DNA from: Thermoplasma volcanium GSS1
GTDB lineage: Archaea; Thermoplasmatota; Thermoplasmata; Thermoplasmatales; Thermoplasmataceae
Length of the DNA: 64,000 bases
Direction: 5' to 3'
NCBI RefSeq assembly: GCF_000011185.1
Contig: NC_002689.2
Location: 1,426,001-1,490,000, forward strand
The notes below the pieces were generated by a model. It was not told where the DNA came from. It did not search any database and was given only the letters and a program-made list of their open reading frames with translations. The position numbers and the translations under genes are program-made. Positions 48,209 through 57,148 of this stretch are shown piece after piece (the stretch's first letter is position 1; each line of letters begins with the position of its first letter).

Positions 48209-49309
48209 TCAAAGGCCCCTGAGATCCGACTTTATCTTCTCTTCGTCTTCCTTATATCCGTAAACGTAAACGTACCTTCTCTCTATGGCCTGGTTGAGGG
48301 AATTTACCAGGGGCGATATCTCCTCCCCTGCTACTATTCTGCCCTGTATTTTTACGCTGACGTCGGTTTTAAGCCTCTCTCTTCCGCTGAACGAAAGTGG
48401 CGGTATAACGTCTACTATAGCATCTTCCCCGATCCTATCCGTTATATCCCTGTATAGTTCTTCTCCGTACTTCTCCTTAAATATGACTTTCATAAGCCTC
48501 CTGTTTATGATGTCCCTTGCTATGCGTTCCGATCTCTTCTTAGACAATAGCAATGCCATGAGTTCCTCATCAACCATCCTGGATGTGCCAATGGCCTCTG
48601 CAAGCCGGGCCGCTATTCCAAGCATCTTGTTTGCAATCCTGCAGGTCTTGTGGAAATAAACCGCCTGGTACATGAGGAACCTTGATATCAGGAGGCTTTC
48701 GATATCTGACAGCCCCTTCTCCTCCGACACTATTTGGCCTTCATAAACGCTTGATACGTCTATTATGCGGAGAGGATTAACGTATCCTATGGATACTCCG
48801 CAATAAAAGGAGTCCCTGCGAAGGTAATCGAGTTCATCCGCATCCAGCGGGCCGCTTATTATCTCTGAGAGTACGTTCGATATGCCCTTTAGTATCGAAG
48901 ATACCCAATGAGGATCTATGCCGTGTTTTTCCAGTATTGCCGGTATTTCAGATTCCGCCTTTCCTTCTATTAAATTTATGCCGGCCTGAAGATGGTCGAT
49001 CTTTTCCGTTTCCATATAAAATTCTTCTATGGTATGCGAATAAGGGAAATGGCCTATATCGTGAAGCAGAGCAGCGATCTTAAGCTCATCGGACATGGTG
49101 CGTAGGTGTTCATTGTATAAACTAGCAAGGTAGTATGTTCCTATAGAGTGTTCGAACCTTGTGTGGTTTGCGCCGGGAAAGACTAGGCTGCAGAGACCGA
49201 GGTTTTTAATGCGCCTTAGCCGCTGGAACTCTGGAGAATCTATTAAGTCCAGTATTACACCATCGGCCTTTATCGGCCCAAACACTGGGTCCTGTATGAT
49301 CTTCACCAT
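48209..49309 (-). CDS. HD-domain phosphohydrolase
   Basis: 366 residues of the SAMHD1/dGTPase-like HD family. The HD motif is in ALLHDIGHFPYSHTIE near residues 77-92, with an upstream His in TRFEHSIGTYYLA and a later Asp in GPLDADELDYLRRD. I choose ATG 49309 (MVKIIQDPVFGPI, the standard opening). It may hydrolyse dNTPs or other phosphoesters. The start codon is only about 13 bases from the 3' end of the SRP RNA on the same strand. Confidence 0.88.
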   Translation of the reverse strand: MVKIIQDPVFGPIKADGVILDLIDSPEFQRLRRIKNLGLCSLVFPGANHTRFEHSIGTYYLASLYNEHLRTMSDELKIAALLHDIGHFPYSHTIEEFYMETEKIDHLQAGINLIEGKAESEIPAILEKHGIDPHWVSSILKGISNVLSEIISGPLDADELDYLRRDSFYCGVSIGYVNPLRIIDVSSVYEGQIVSEEKGLSDIESLLISRFLMYQAVYFHKTCRIANKMLGIAARLAEAIGTSRMVDEELMALLLSKKRSERIARDIINRRLMKVIFKEKYGEELYRDITDRIGEDAIVDVIPPLSFSGRERLKTDVSVKIQGRIVAGEEISPLVNSLNQAIERRYVYVYGYKEDEEKIKSDLRGL

Positions 49310-49322
49310 AATTATCGTCAAG

Positions 49323-49622
49323 CCAGACACACCCGGTTCGGTCTGGGCGTCCTGCCAGGTACCCCCCGCTTCCTCTCACCCCCGCACCCCTCCAGCATCG
49401 AGAGTCCAGGGTGTCGTTGCTCCCTTCCGGGCCTGGCGCGTTCCCCTGGTAGGCTGCACATACACCCTCCTTTGAGGATGTACATGCAGGCCTCCGATCC
49501 AGAGGGACAGAGGATCAATGATTCCACGGGGCCTGACAGAAACCCAGGTGGTCTCACCGGGCTGTCGCCCCCGCATCTAGACTTCGGGTACAGGGGACGC
49601 CTAACCCCCCGGCCAAGTCTGG
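49323..49622 (-). ncRNA. ffs: 7S signal recognition particle RNA
   Basis: About 300 bases, much more GC-rich than its surroundings. On the minus strand the ends pair (CCAGAC at 49622-49617 with GTCTGG at 49328-49323), the archaeal helix 1/5 closure. The SRP54-binding domain (helix 8, about 49436-49404) reads CCAGGCCCGGAAGGGAGCA with the GGAA tetraloop, and a helix 6-like hairpin with CATCCTCAAAGGAGGGTG lies near 49480-49455. Works with SRP54 and SRP19 in membrane protein targeting. Reading frames inside it are not genes. Confidence 0.93.
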
Positions 49623-49680
49623 CACATACCTCATTAAAATACCGGTAAAAAACTTATGCACATGATTTCATTGGTTATCC

Positions 49681-50274
49681 ATGGATCTTTACAGAGAAGG
49701 GGAAGAAAAATTCGGCCCTATAACTTCACACTTTTACGAGATTATATCAAACCATTTCCTGCGCAATCTCTACAGCATGATAACAGAAGACATAGACAAA
49801 TTCAAACCCGAAACGATTCTCGACGTAGGCTGTGGCACAGGGACTGCAGATTTTTTCATAGCGAACAGCTTCAGCAACGTAATCATAGACTGCATAGACC
49901 CGTCACCGTACATGCTCAGCATTGCATCAAAGAAGCTTTCGCGTTTTAAGGGACGAGTTAACTTCGCGCTGGGAAGCAGCAGGTCTATACCATTCGAAAA
50001 GAAGTACGATTTCGTGTTCAGCTCAATATCCTTTCACCACTGGAAGTGCAGGGAAAACGGCCTCAAGACTATGGGCTTGCACGTAAAGGATAACGGCGTT
50101 CTTGCCATATATGAATATTACAGGCCAAACCTTCGAAGTTTCCACAAAGCTGCTGGCAAACATGCTCTGAGCGAAAATGAGATTGAGGGCCTAAACGTAG
50201 ATGGATTCGAAAAGATATACGAGATAAATGGTGAAATGGTTCGTATACTGTTTTTAAAAAATGATCGAAAGTAA
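49681..50274 (+). CDS. Class I SAM-dependent methyltransferase
   Basis: 197 residues with motif I ILDVGCGTGTADFF near residues 46-59, an acidic motif II in CIDPSPYMLSIA and the post-I segment FDFVFSSISFHHW near 113. Similar to the Methyltransf_11 type that acts on small molecules or quinone-like substrates. No further substrate information. ATG 49681. Confidence 0.85.
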   Translation: MDLYREGEEKFGPITSHFYEIISNHFLRNLYSMITEDIDKFKPETILDVGCGTGTADFFIANSFSNVIIDCIDPSPYMLSIASKKLSRFKGRVNFALGSSRSIPFEKKYDFVFSSISFHHWKCRENGLKTMGLHVKDNGVLAIYEYYRPNLRSFHKAAGKHALSENEIEGLNVDGFEKIYEINGEMVRILFLKNDRK

Positions 50275-50385
50275 GTTTTCATAGTTTAAAGTATTATGCA
50301 ATTTATATTACGATGATACTATCAAGGTCGAAGGTGCATATATCTAACTTAACCCAATACCTGTTTTAAGGCTATTTTGGATAAA

Positions 50386-50866
50386 ATGGAAAGGTACGCA
50401 TACTATACCATGGCAATTGCTGGTTCGTCCTTTTGAGGCCTTTCATCTACAACAACAAATATTCATGGAACTATTTGAGCCTTTCCTGATTGTTTTCCTA
50501 TTCTCTGGTTCAAGCATAGGATGTTTCTTCAAGCCTGGCATCTCTCTCAATTTATAGCATAATGCTGGCTGCAACCGATACAAATTCAGGAACAATAGTA
50601 ACTGTGACTGCATTTGTAATTAAGTTGCTTTTGTCTTTATGCTCCATTTTACGCTCTGCCCTAGAAGGCTAAAATTAGGAATTAGGAAGCTTGGGATATT
50701 TTCAACATATTTCATCGCATATTTACTATCCTTGTACCTATTTAATTTTCCGAGGCAAATAAACTACCTTTGGGGCAGGAACTTGTGCCTCGTAATTTGA
50801 CTCCTACTGCTATTTGTTCCGATTAGTATATTTGGAACTGTGCTTGTCTACGGCCTATACCTGTAG
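50386..50866 (+). pseudogene. Decayed MFS transporter relic
   Basis: An ATG opens MERYAYYTMAIAGSSF and then stops. Just downstream, in a shifted frame, YNNKYSWN is followed after another shift by ELFEPFL; together these match SLYQYSWNVFEPLL near the N-terminus of the intact MFS gene at 43.4-44.5 kb. Near 50830-50865, FGTVLVYGLYL recalls the GILYGIATNL helix of the same family. Multiple stops and frameshifts make it non-functional. The remaining sequence between 50866 and 51067 shows nothing recognisable beyond AT-rich spacer. Confidence 0.5.
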
Positions 50867-51067
50867 AATCCAGAGGGCATAAGTGGAAGTTAAACTGCAA
50901 TGACCAATATGTAGCCAATAATAGCCTCAATATCATCGTACTTGGTGATGCACAAATGGCTAAGCTTATATCAGTATGCAGTATATGCCCCGTTCTTGGC
51001 CTCAGCCGCAGCTATATCTTTTAAGAAATTCGGAAAGATACAAACATTATTTAATTAAATCGATCTT

Positions 51068-51736
51068 ATGCCCAGCATGGTCGATTACGAAATAGCTGGC
51101 CAAGAGGTCCAGTATTTGAAGGCAAAGCTAAGCCCAGAAGAATATGTATACATAGAACCGGGCCATCTTATTTACAAGGACGCATCGGTTCGCCTTGGCG
51201 CAAGCGCTGGAGGCCTAAGAGGGGCTTTTTCGCATCTGCTTTCCGGTTCTGCTGTATTTTTGCTAAAAGTGGAGGGGCCAGGGGAAATAGTTTCAGCAGG
51301 TTTCCTTCCTGGCAAGGTTGTCAGGATTGATCTTAACGGGAATAGCATAATAGCCGAGTTCAATGCTTTCCTCGCTATGGATTCGACGGTCTCTTATTCC
51401 ACTAAGTTTGCAGGCATAACCCAGGCAATCTTTGGCGGAGAGGGCGTCTTTTTGGAAAGGTTCAGCGGAAACGGTTCTGTTTTCCTGCATGGTCATGGCC
51501 TGCCAATAGTCAAAGATCTGAAACCAGGCGAAGAGATACAGGCAGAGATGAGCCACCTTCTGGCTTTTGAGGATGGTATGGAGTACACTATAGAGAGGAT
51601 CGGCGGCTTGAAGACGATGCTGCTGGCGGGCGCCGAGGGAGAGGGGCTTTTCTTTGCCAGGATAAGGGGCCCTGGAAGGGTATGGCTTCATACGATATCG
51701 TTATTCCAGCTCGCGGCAAAGCTTATGAGAAGATAG
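51068..51736 (+). CDS. AIM24/TIGR00266-family protein
   Basis: 222 residues of all-beta repeats. Typical segments are YEIAGQEVQYLKAKLSPEE at the start, GHLIYKD, GEIVSAGFLPGKVVRIDL and the late GEGLFFARIRGPGRVWLHT. Proteins of this family occur in bacteria, archaea and mitochondria; the biochemical role is not established. Last clear core gene before the tRNA-Arg and the accessory region. Confidence 0.85.
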   Translation: MPSMVDYEIAGQEVQYLKAKLSPEEYVYIEPGHLIYKDASVRLGASAGGLRGAFSHLLSGSAVFLLKVEGPGEIVSAGFLPGKVVRIDLNGNSIIAEFNAFLAMDSTVSYSTKFAGITQAIFGGEGVFLERFSGNGSVFLHGHGLPIVKDLKPGEEIQAEMSHLLAFEDGMEYTIERIGGLKTMLLAGAEGEGLFFARIRGPGRVWLHTISLFQLAAKLMRR

Positions 51737-51811
51737 TGAAATGGAAATTCGATAGATGGTTTTGCCAAAGCTCAGCAATATGTATAAATAAATATTTTCA
51801 ATAGCCTTAAC

Positions 51812-51886
51812 GGGCCCGTGGCCTAGCTAGGATAAGGCACCGTCCTTCTAAGTCGGGAATCGTGGGTCCAAATCCCACCGGGCCCG
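51812..51886 (+). tRNA. tRNA-Arg (TCT)
   Basis: 75 bases. Acceptor GGGCCCG (51812-51818) pairs with CGGGCCC (51879-51885), discriminator G. D-stem GCCT/AGGC, anticodon TCT at 51847-51849 preceded by T33, T-arm GTGGG-TCCAAAT-CCCAC. The anticodon stem has one T-T mismatch (51843 with the base at 51853), which is odd but leaves four pairs. No intron and no encoded CCA. It marks the left border of the IS-rich segment. Confidence 0.9.
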
Positions 51887-51939
51887 TATATAATCTGTGT
51901 CTTATAATGCTATATTACCACATTAATTATTTAATATCG

Positions 51940-52034
51940 AGAGTTTTGCGTTAATTATATATCAAATGCACAATCCATTTTCTTTTGATTCTCGGGACAT
52001 TCCTTGCTGATTTATATGTATTCAGCATGTATTA
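51940..52034. mobile_element. Solo left-end remnant of the 1.3-kb insertion sequence
   Basis: AGAGTTTTGCGTTAATTATAT (first 20 bases at 51940-51959) repeats the left end of the IS at 59.66 kb. Similarity continues for about 95 bases, including GACATTCCTTGCTGATTTAT and the TTCAGCAT words. The rest of that element is absent, so this is a truncated copy, 53 bases downstream of tRNA-Arg. Confidence 0.75.
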
Positions 52035-52494
52035 ACCAAACCTATAACGTACAGGAATCTTTTATTCTTCCTCTTCAGCTCTATGTAATATTTATATATT
52101 TTAAAACATTAAAACTCTACGGCCAAGGTATCTAACTACAATGGTGCTGAAAAGGAAGCAAAAGCCTGGGTAAGCAACAAATATCCTTAAAATTTGGCTC
52201 TGAATTTTACAAGAATATGGAAGAAGATGAAAATACATTGATCATAATTTGAGATGTTATAGCCGGTATAAAAGGAAAATAAAAATCTTTAAATTGCAGT
52301 TAGGAGCAGAAAGTGGGGAAATAATAGGTTATAGCGATTAATGAGTTTAATGTAAACGTCCGAAACATTCTATACAACGTACATTATAAAATAATTGATC
52401 CAATAATTAATAAAACTGAAGATCTGATTAAACTTTGCTAACTACAAATATAAAAGTTTTGAAAATCTAAATACAACGTGACGTATGACTGGAT
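52035..52494. other. AT-rich spacer, no recognised gene
   Basis: About 460 bases of AT-rich sequence with short open stretches only. I see no RNA fold or protein family. A TATA-like run lies close before the SDR start. Confidence 0.4.
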
Positions 52495-53238
52495 ATGGAT
52501 CTGAAGGATAAGGTAGCTGTTGTAACAGGATCTGGGAGAGGTATTGGAAGGGCAATTTCCGTTGCGCTAGCTAAGAACCGCTGCAAAGTGATAATAAATG
52601 TGAAGAAGAGATTAGAGGAAGGCCAAGAAACTCTCCGCATGGTCGAAGAATACTCACAAGGTATTCTTGTAAAGGCTGATGTCTCTACTAGAGAAGGCTG
52701 TGCATCAATAATAAACGAGGCAAGAAAAAACTTCGATTCAATAGACATACTTGTAAATAATGCAGGCTTAGGCATAGCTATGCCATTCATGAACAGTGAT
52801 GATTCTCTAATCCAAAAATTGATCGACACAAACATAATGTCAGTAATACGCTGTTCTCAAGAGATAGGAAGGGTCATGGAGGATGGTGGAACGATCATAA
52901 ACGTATCCTCCGTCGCTGGTCTAAAACCAATGCCGCTCCTACCCATATACGGGATGACAAAGGCTGCCATAATCAATCTGACGCAATACATGGCCTATGA
53001 CTTTGCCCAGAGACGCATAAGGGTAAATGCAGTAGCACCTTCTGTAGTCAGTACGAAGATGGGGAACAGCCTGGTAGATATAAGCGGCTTGAAGGAGGAT
53101 AAATTTGCAAAGGAATACACACTTACAGGAAAAATAATTGATCCGGATGAAGTTGCGGATGCAGTCATATTTCTTGCAAAATCTGATAGTATAACGGGCC
53201 AAACCCTTGTTATTGATTCTGGATGGTTACTGAAATAA
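52495..53238 (+). CDS. Short-chain dehydrogenase/reductase
   Basis: 247-residue classical SDR. The cofactor site VTGSGRGIGRAI is at residues 10-21, NNAGLG near 86, the catalytic Ser in NVSSVAG near 139, YGMTKAA (Tyr/Lys) near 152-158. The C-terminus SITGQTLVIDSGWLL is typical of FabG-like reductases. A basic residue pair after the glycine motif (VKKRLEEG) hints at NADP. Substrate unknown. Convergent with an MFS gene. Confidence 0.9.
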   Translation: MDLKDKVAVVTGSGRGIGRAISVALAKNRCKVIINVKKRLEEGQETLRMVEEYSQGILVKADVSTREGCASIINEARKNFDSIDILVNNAGLGIAMPFMNSDDSLIQKLIDTNIMSVIRCSQEIGRVMEDGGTIINVSSVAGLKPMPLLPIYGMTKAAIINLTQYMAYDFAQRRIRVNAVAPSVVSTKMGNSLVDISGLKEDKFAKEYTLTGKIIDPDEVADAVIFLAKSDSITGQTLVIDSGWLLK

Positions 53239-53282
53239 TGTTTATCTATACGTATGTGCAATCAGTCTACGTACATCGAAGT

Positions 53283-54482
53283 TCAGTATTGCAAGTAGTA
53301 AAGCGATCTGAAAGCTAAAAAAACAAAATCTGCTGAGATAATGATCAATCCAACCATTAAGAAAGAATAAGATGGACCGAACAGCTGGTAAAGCAGCCCA
53401 CCTATTAGACTGGATAATGCTGATGCAGCCATGCCAAAAGTATTCATCGACCCCTGTATCCTTGCCATCATCTCATGCGGAACTATACGCATCGATAGTG
53501 TAGATAATACGCTGCTCTCAATCCCTATTGAGAGGCCGGCAAGAAAAGACGGCAGTACTAGCACGTATACGCTATGAATTAAGGATATTGAGACAAATGA
53601 TACTCCGAGTACTATGAATACTAAAAGATTTATCCTGCCTACCTTGCCTGAAATCTTGGATGCAGAAATGGAACCGAATACCATTCCAAGAACAATAACC
53701 CCAAATATTAAGGAAACATACATTGCAGGAAGCCTGTAGCCTTCTTGCATGAGGGATATATAAAGTATAGCAGCAACACCTATTGAAAAATTTGATACAA
53801 AATTTATGGCTATGATCTCAGCCAGCCTCTTATCCTTCCTCAACAGTGTGAGAGCTTCGGCCACCCCAGTATGAATAGATTTACTCGTTCCATATGCAGT
53901 ATATTTTATCATAATAAGGGGAACCGAAGACAATGCGAAGAAAAGCCCAATAATTAAAAATGAGGCTTCAAAGCCAAGCGCTATTAATATTCCTGAGATT
54001 ATAAATCCAACCCCTTGAGAAGCCATTATTACCGACGACATCTCGGAAGAACCTTTCTTATAATGCTTATCTCCCAAAAATGCCTTAGTCCATGTTGCCC
54101 TAACTGAATCAACGACATCGGATGTGAAGCCAATAAGGAAAGTCGCAGCATAAATGGTAATTATAACATCTATAGAGGGCCAGAATTGAATCGATATCAT
54201 TATAATAATCACGAGAACAACTCTAAATAAAGAAGAGATAAAAGCCAATGTCTTTTTCCTTTTGGATTTATCTACGTACGCTCCCACTAAAACACTGATC
54301 ATCAATGGTAAAGTCAAAAGGCTGTCTGAGAAACCTGCCAATAGCGGTTTTTTCGTAATAAACAAAACTACCCATATCACAATTAAATTGTATGCTGAAA
54401 ACGCTGTATGCGAGAACCAAACGCTGGAAACTAAGAACTTGAAGTTTTTATTCCCGGAATTATTTGATTTTAAGTTATACAT
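53283..54482 (-). CDS. MFS exporter (MFS_3/multidrug type)
   Basis: 399 residues, about 12 helices. SVLVGAYVDKSKRKKTLAF near residues 59-77 is loop 2-3, with the second half ending in an APSYSF-like PSYSFLMVGL helix. Similar to MdtH/enterobactin-exporter-like carriers. Its ATG (54482-54480) touches a perfect palindrome shared with the divergent regulator, so it is probably the regulated target. Substrate unknown. Confidence 0.82.
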   Translation of the reverse strand: MYNLKSNNSGNKNFKFLVSSVWFSHTAFSAYNLIVIWVVLFITKKPLLAGFSDSLLTLPLMISVLVGAYVDKSKRKKTLAFISSLFRVVLVIIIMISIQFWPSIDVIITIYAATFLIGFTSDVVDSVRATWTKAFLGDKHYKKGSSEMSSVIMASQGVGFIISGILIALGFEASFLIIGLFFALSSVPLIMIKYTAYGTSKSIHTGVAEALTLLRKDKRLAEIIAINFVSNFSIGVAAILYISLMQEGYRLPAMYVSLIFGVIVLGMVFGSISASKISGKVGRINLLVFIVLGVSFVSISLIHSVYVLVLPSFLAGLSIGIESSVLSTLSMRIVPHEMMARIQGSMNTFGMAASALSSLIGGLLYQLFGPSYSFLMVGLIIISADFVFLAFRSLYYLQY

Positions 54483-54517
54483 ATAAGATTATCTTATACG
54501 TAATTTTTTATCTTATA
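54482..54517. promoter_or_regulatory. 17-bp perfect palindrome plus extra half-site between MFS exporter and regulator
   Basis: TATAAGAT-T-ATCTTATA spans 54482-54498 and is exactly palindromic. A further copy of the half-site ATCTTATA lies at 54510-54517. The palindrome abuts the MFS start codon, and the second site overlaps the TATA-like region of the regulator. A repressor bound here could shut both genes. Confidence 0.65.
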
Positions 54518-54524
54518 TATAAAT

Positions 54525-55172
54525 ATGACCTTCATGCCCGAAAAGAGGAACGCTGACTTGCTCTTTAGGGGCTTTAGCAAGACAAGGTTAATGGTAATAA
54601 CACTCATAGCCGTGAACGGCCCTATGACGGTTACACAGCTTTCCAAAGTTATAAAAACCACAAGATCAAACCTTTATCAGGCAATAAAGGAAATGGTTAG
54701 CGATGGTATACTTGTCCAAACCCGCACAGTTTCTGAAAAGAATTATGTTGAAAAATTTTATGATATAAACACCGATCTATTCGATGCAATAAAGTATGGT
54801 GATATCCGTAAGGCTATCGAGGAGATGGATGAAGATAAATTGAGGAACATCCTATATTCGTTTCTAAGGTCAGCCTCAGCAATCCTTTCAATAATGGCGG
54901 AACAGGTTAATTTATCCAATAAAGATGATCTTGATAAGTACGTAGATTATGTTAGGAAAAACCTGCTTATAATTTCATTTTCAACACATTCAACTAAAGA
55001 CATGAGTAAGTTTTCTTCTATGCTTTCGAATTTCTTCACAGAGATCGATGATGACAATGACGAAAAGAAAGATGAGCACCTCCTTTACATAGTAGGGTTT
55101 CCAATCCTCAATCAAATGGGTTTTATTTCCAAAAGCAGGCATGAGAAACTAACTGGAGATGGAAAGGAATGA
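54525..55172 (+). CDS. Winged-helix transcriptional regulator
   Basis: 215 residues. The N-terminal wHTH covers about residues 12-75: TRLMVITLIAVNGPMTVTQL, SKVIKTTRSNLYQAIKEM (recognition helix) and DGILVQTRTVSEKN (wing). The C-terminal 130 residues are helical and probably bind a ligand or dimerise. Divergent from the MFS exporter across a palindrome, the standard local-repressor arrangement. Start ATG 54525 or the fourth codon ATG. A UbiD-like stub starts inside its stop codon. Confidence 0.78.
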   Translation: MTFMPEKRNADLLFRGFSKTRLMVITLIAVNGPMTVTQLSKVIKTTRSNLYQAIKEMVSDGILVQTRTVSEKNYVEKFYDINTDLFDAIKYGDIRKAIEEMDEDKLRNILYSFLRSASAILSIMAEQVNLSNKDDLDKYVDYVRKNLLIISFSTHSTKDMSKFSSMLSNFFTEIDDDNDEKKDEHLLYIVGFPILNQMGFISKSRHEKLTGDGKE

Positions 55173-55318
55173 AGGAAATCGGAGCATCAATAAGGAAATT
55201 CCTTGATGATTCTGGGAAGTGTGGCGAAACTATTGAAATATCCGAGCCTTTCTCCGTTGATAATGAGGTAAGAGCTCTATCTGCAGCATTAGAAAAAAGC
55301 GGAAAAGTATTAATATAA
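55169..55318 (+). pseudogene. UbiD-like decarboxylase N-terminal stub
   Basis: A 49-codon frame begins with ATG 55169, overlapping the regulator stop (ATGA), and ends at TAA 55318. Its sequence (ASIRKFLDDSGKCGETIEI, then VDNEVRALSAALEKSGK) reads like the first 45-50 residues of UbiD-family decarboxylases, after which a normal protein would continue for about 400 residues. So it is either a truncated UbiD gene or a small protein with chance resemblance. The coupling suggests an operon once continued here. Confidence 0.45.
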
Positions 55319-56072
55319 CCTTATACGCCTTCCTTCAATGTAAACATAACAAAATCTTATACTTTTACATTTGTCACATTGTGATATACATATATTCTAT
55401 ACAATATTTGATGTGACAAAACTGAACGCAAATTATTGCAATCCATTATGTGTCTCCGTGTTGATGAAACATAAAATAATATTTATTACTTGCTCCAAGT
55501 TATTGATGTCAATTTTTCGAATAGCATAATTTCATAAATTCTCCTGCTAGATATTTCTCTAACACATATTTTCTGCGTCGGTTCCTCAATACTCACTCGC
55601 TCTATATCCAATTTTATTCTGCAGATTTAAAGTGTATCATTTTTGAGGTGAAACATGTATACTTATAGATTCCGCTATTTTGTAATCTAAATATCGTTCT
55701 AGATATGAATAAATCATTATCCACGATATTACTTTTTTACAGATTTGCTATTGCAGAAAGAATATGGTACCAAATGAACCCACCTGGTATTATGATTCCC
55801 TTATAGCAATAACGCTATCTAAGAAGTAAAAAAATGGCACCTTTTCGGCTCAAGAATCAACTTTTATTTTATGTTCTTTTTGAGCTTACTGCTTCATGAT
55901 AAAAGTAAATTAGCCTCCTGAAATTTTTAAAAAAGTATTCAATACTCGATGGAAAAGATATTTTTGCAGCTTGAGAAGCTCCACATGATCGAGGATTAGT
56001 ATGGAGATTTCAGGGAACTGGAGAGAACATAGAAATCATAGACACTAAATATGTCATCTGGATCTTATATTT
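55319..56072. other. AT-rich non-coding stretch with one spaced inverted repeat
   Basis: About 750 bases without a supported gene. TGTCACAT (55372-55379) and ATGTGACA (55411-55418) are exact inverse copies 31 bases apart. The half-site ATCTTATA of the exporter/regulator palindrome occurs again at 55354-55361. The remainder looks like decayed coding sequence; no family could be identified. Confidence 0.4.
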
Positions 56073-56240
56073 TCATTGCAATTTTCTTATAATTATAGTT
56101 CTGCCGGCTTCGTAATACCCTATGAAGTCTCCATCTCCTATATCCAGAATTTTCGCTATTCTACGCGGTATCGTTATTCTTACTGTATTTTTCTGTGAAT
56201 TAACCTTGACTATTTCAAGCAGTTTTTCTTTTTCATCCAT
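56073..56240 (-). CDS. AbrB/SpoVT-type DNA-binding protein
   Basis: 55 residues from ATG 56240. The pattern EIVKVNSQKNTVRITIPRRI followed by AKILDIGDGDFIGYY is the swapped-hairpin AbrB domain, common in archaeal regulators and in VapB-like antitoxins. No toxin adjoins it. It lies between decayed regions, so it may be a survivor of a lost operon. Confidence 0.65.
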   Translation of the reverse strand: MDEKEKLLEIVKVNSQKNTVRITIPRRIAKILDIGDGDFIGYYEAGRTIIIRKLQ

Positions 56241-56419
56241 TATGTAGAAATTGCAAAATAGATTTAATCTTATCCATAAATCTGAAGACCGATCCATTTT
56301 TTGCTGCCAACTCATTTTGACGCCATTCGTTAACTTTGTAAAACACTTTTACTTGCTAGTGCCATTGATTGTGTTTAATCTCTTCGATACCTCTCGTAGT
56401 GTTCTAAATGTTGTGTTTT

Positions 56420-57110
56420 TATAAAGGATGCCTCACATGGAACATGTCCATTTCTCGTACATGCATTTATATTATCCTTTTAGTGTTGTTGGATGATATT
56501 TATTCTCCTACTTATCTTATGTTCGTTAATTCGATGGGATTAGTAGAATGTATCGATCTCCTTATTTATTCGGACAATAGTATTTTAGGAGTGAGTTTAA
56601 GTTCTTCCCCATATTGTATATAGGCCTAGTATACTTCTCTGGCCATTTATTTTTGAATTCATCGAACATGCTTATTGCTTCTTCTTTAGTTCGTAATAGC
56701 AATATTTACTTAAGACCGGAATAGATTTTATTTATATTGTGATCTCTTACATTTGATTGGAAATTCCTTGATGCATGTATTGTACGTAAATAGAAATAAG
56801 CTCTAGGATACAATTCTTTGATCTCTTCCCCTATTTCGGGCATGTCCACTATGAACAAAGCTGTTGGTTGAAGCCACTTTTCAGATCGATCAATACATTC
56901 CGGTAGGCAATGTTATTCTCAACGGGTTTATGCAGAATCCGGGAAAATCATACTGTCCATTATCCATAATGCCGTTGCAAATATGACGTATTCCTTCTGG
57001 ACATTTCCTAATATCCCTAGGTTTTAACACCTTTTGAAAACACGGATCTGAATTGAGCTGATCTTGTCTGTAAAAAAACTGAACTTTACTCACGGAATGG
57101 CTTATTTCAT
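56420..57110 (-). pseudogene. IS256/Mutator-family transposase relic
   Basis: On the minus strand, pieces in neighbouring frames reconstruct an IS256-type transposase core. IAYRNVLIDLKSG is followed after a frameshift by ALFIVDMPEIGEEIKELYP, FYLRTIHASRNFQSNVRD, TKEEAISMFDEFKNKWPEKY and the family hallmark IRRSIHSTNPIE. Two in-frame TAA codons (after GLK and after LLSE) and at least two frameshifts inactivate it. N- and C-terminal parts are missing or unreadable. No ends were identified. Confidence 0.75.
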
Positions 57111-57148
57111 GTTCTTTTTTCTCATTCTTTTTCTTATTTTCCCATAGC

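Noticed and set aside
49318-49576. Short reading frames in the GC-rich block
   Set aside because: They lie inside the SRP RNA.
56408-56623. 71-codon plus-strand frame
   Set aside because: It is antisense to the IS256 relic.
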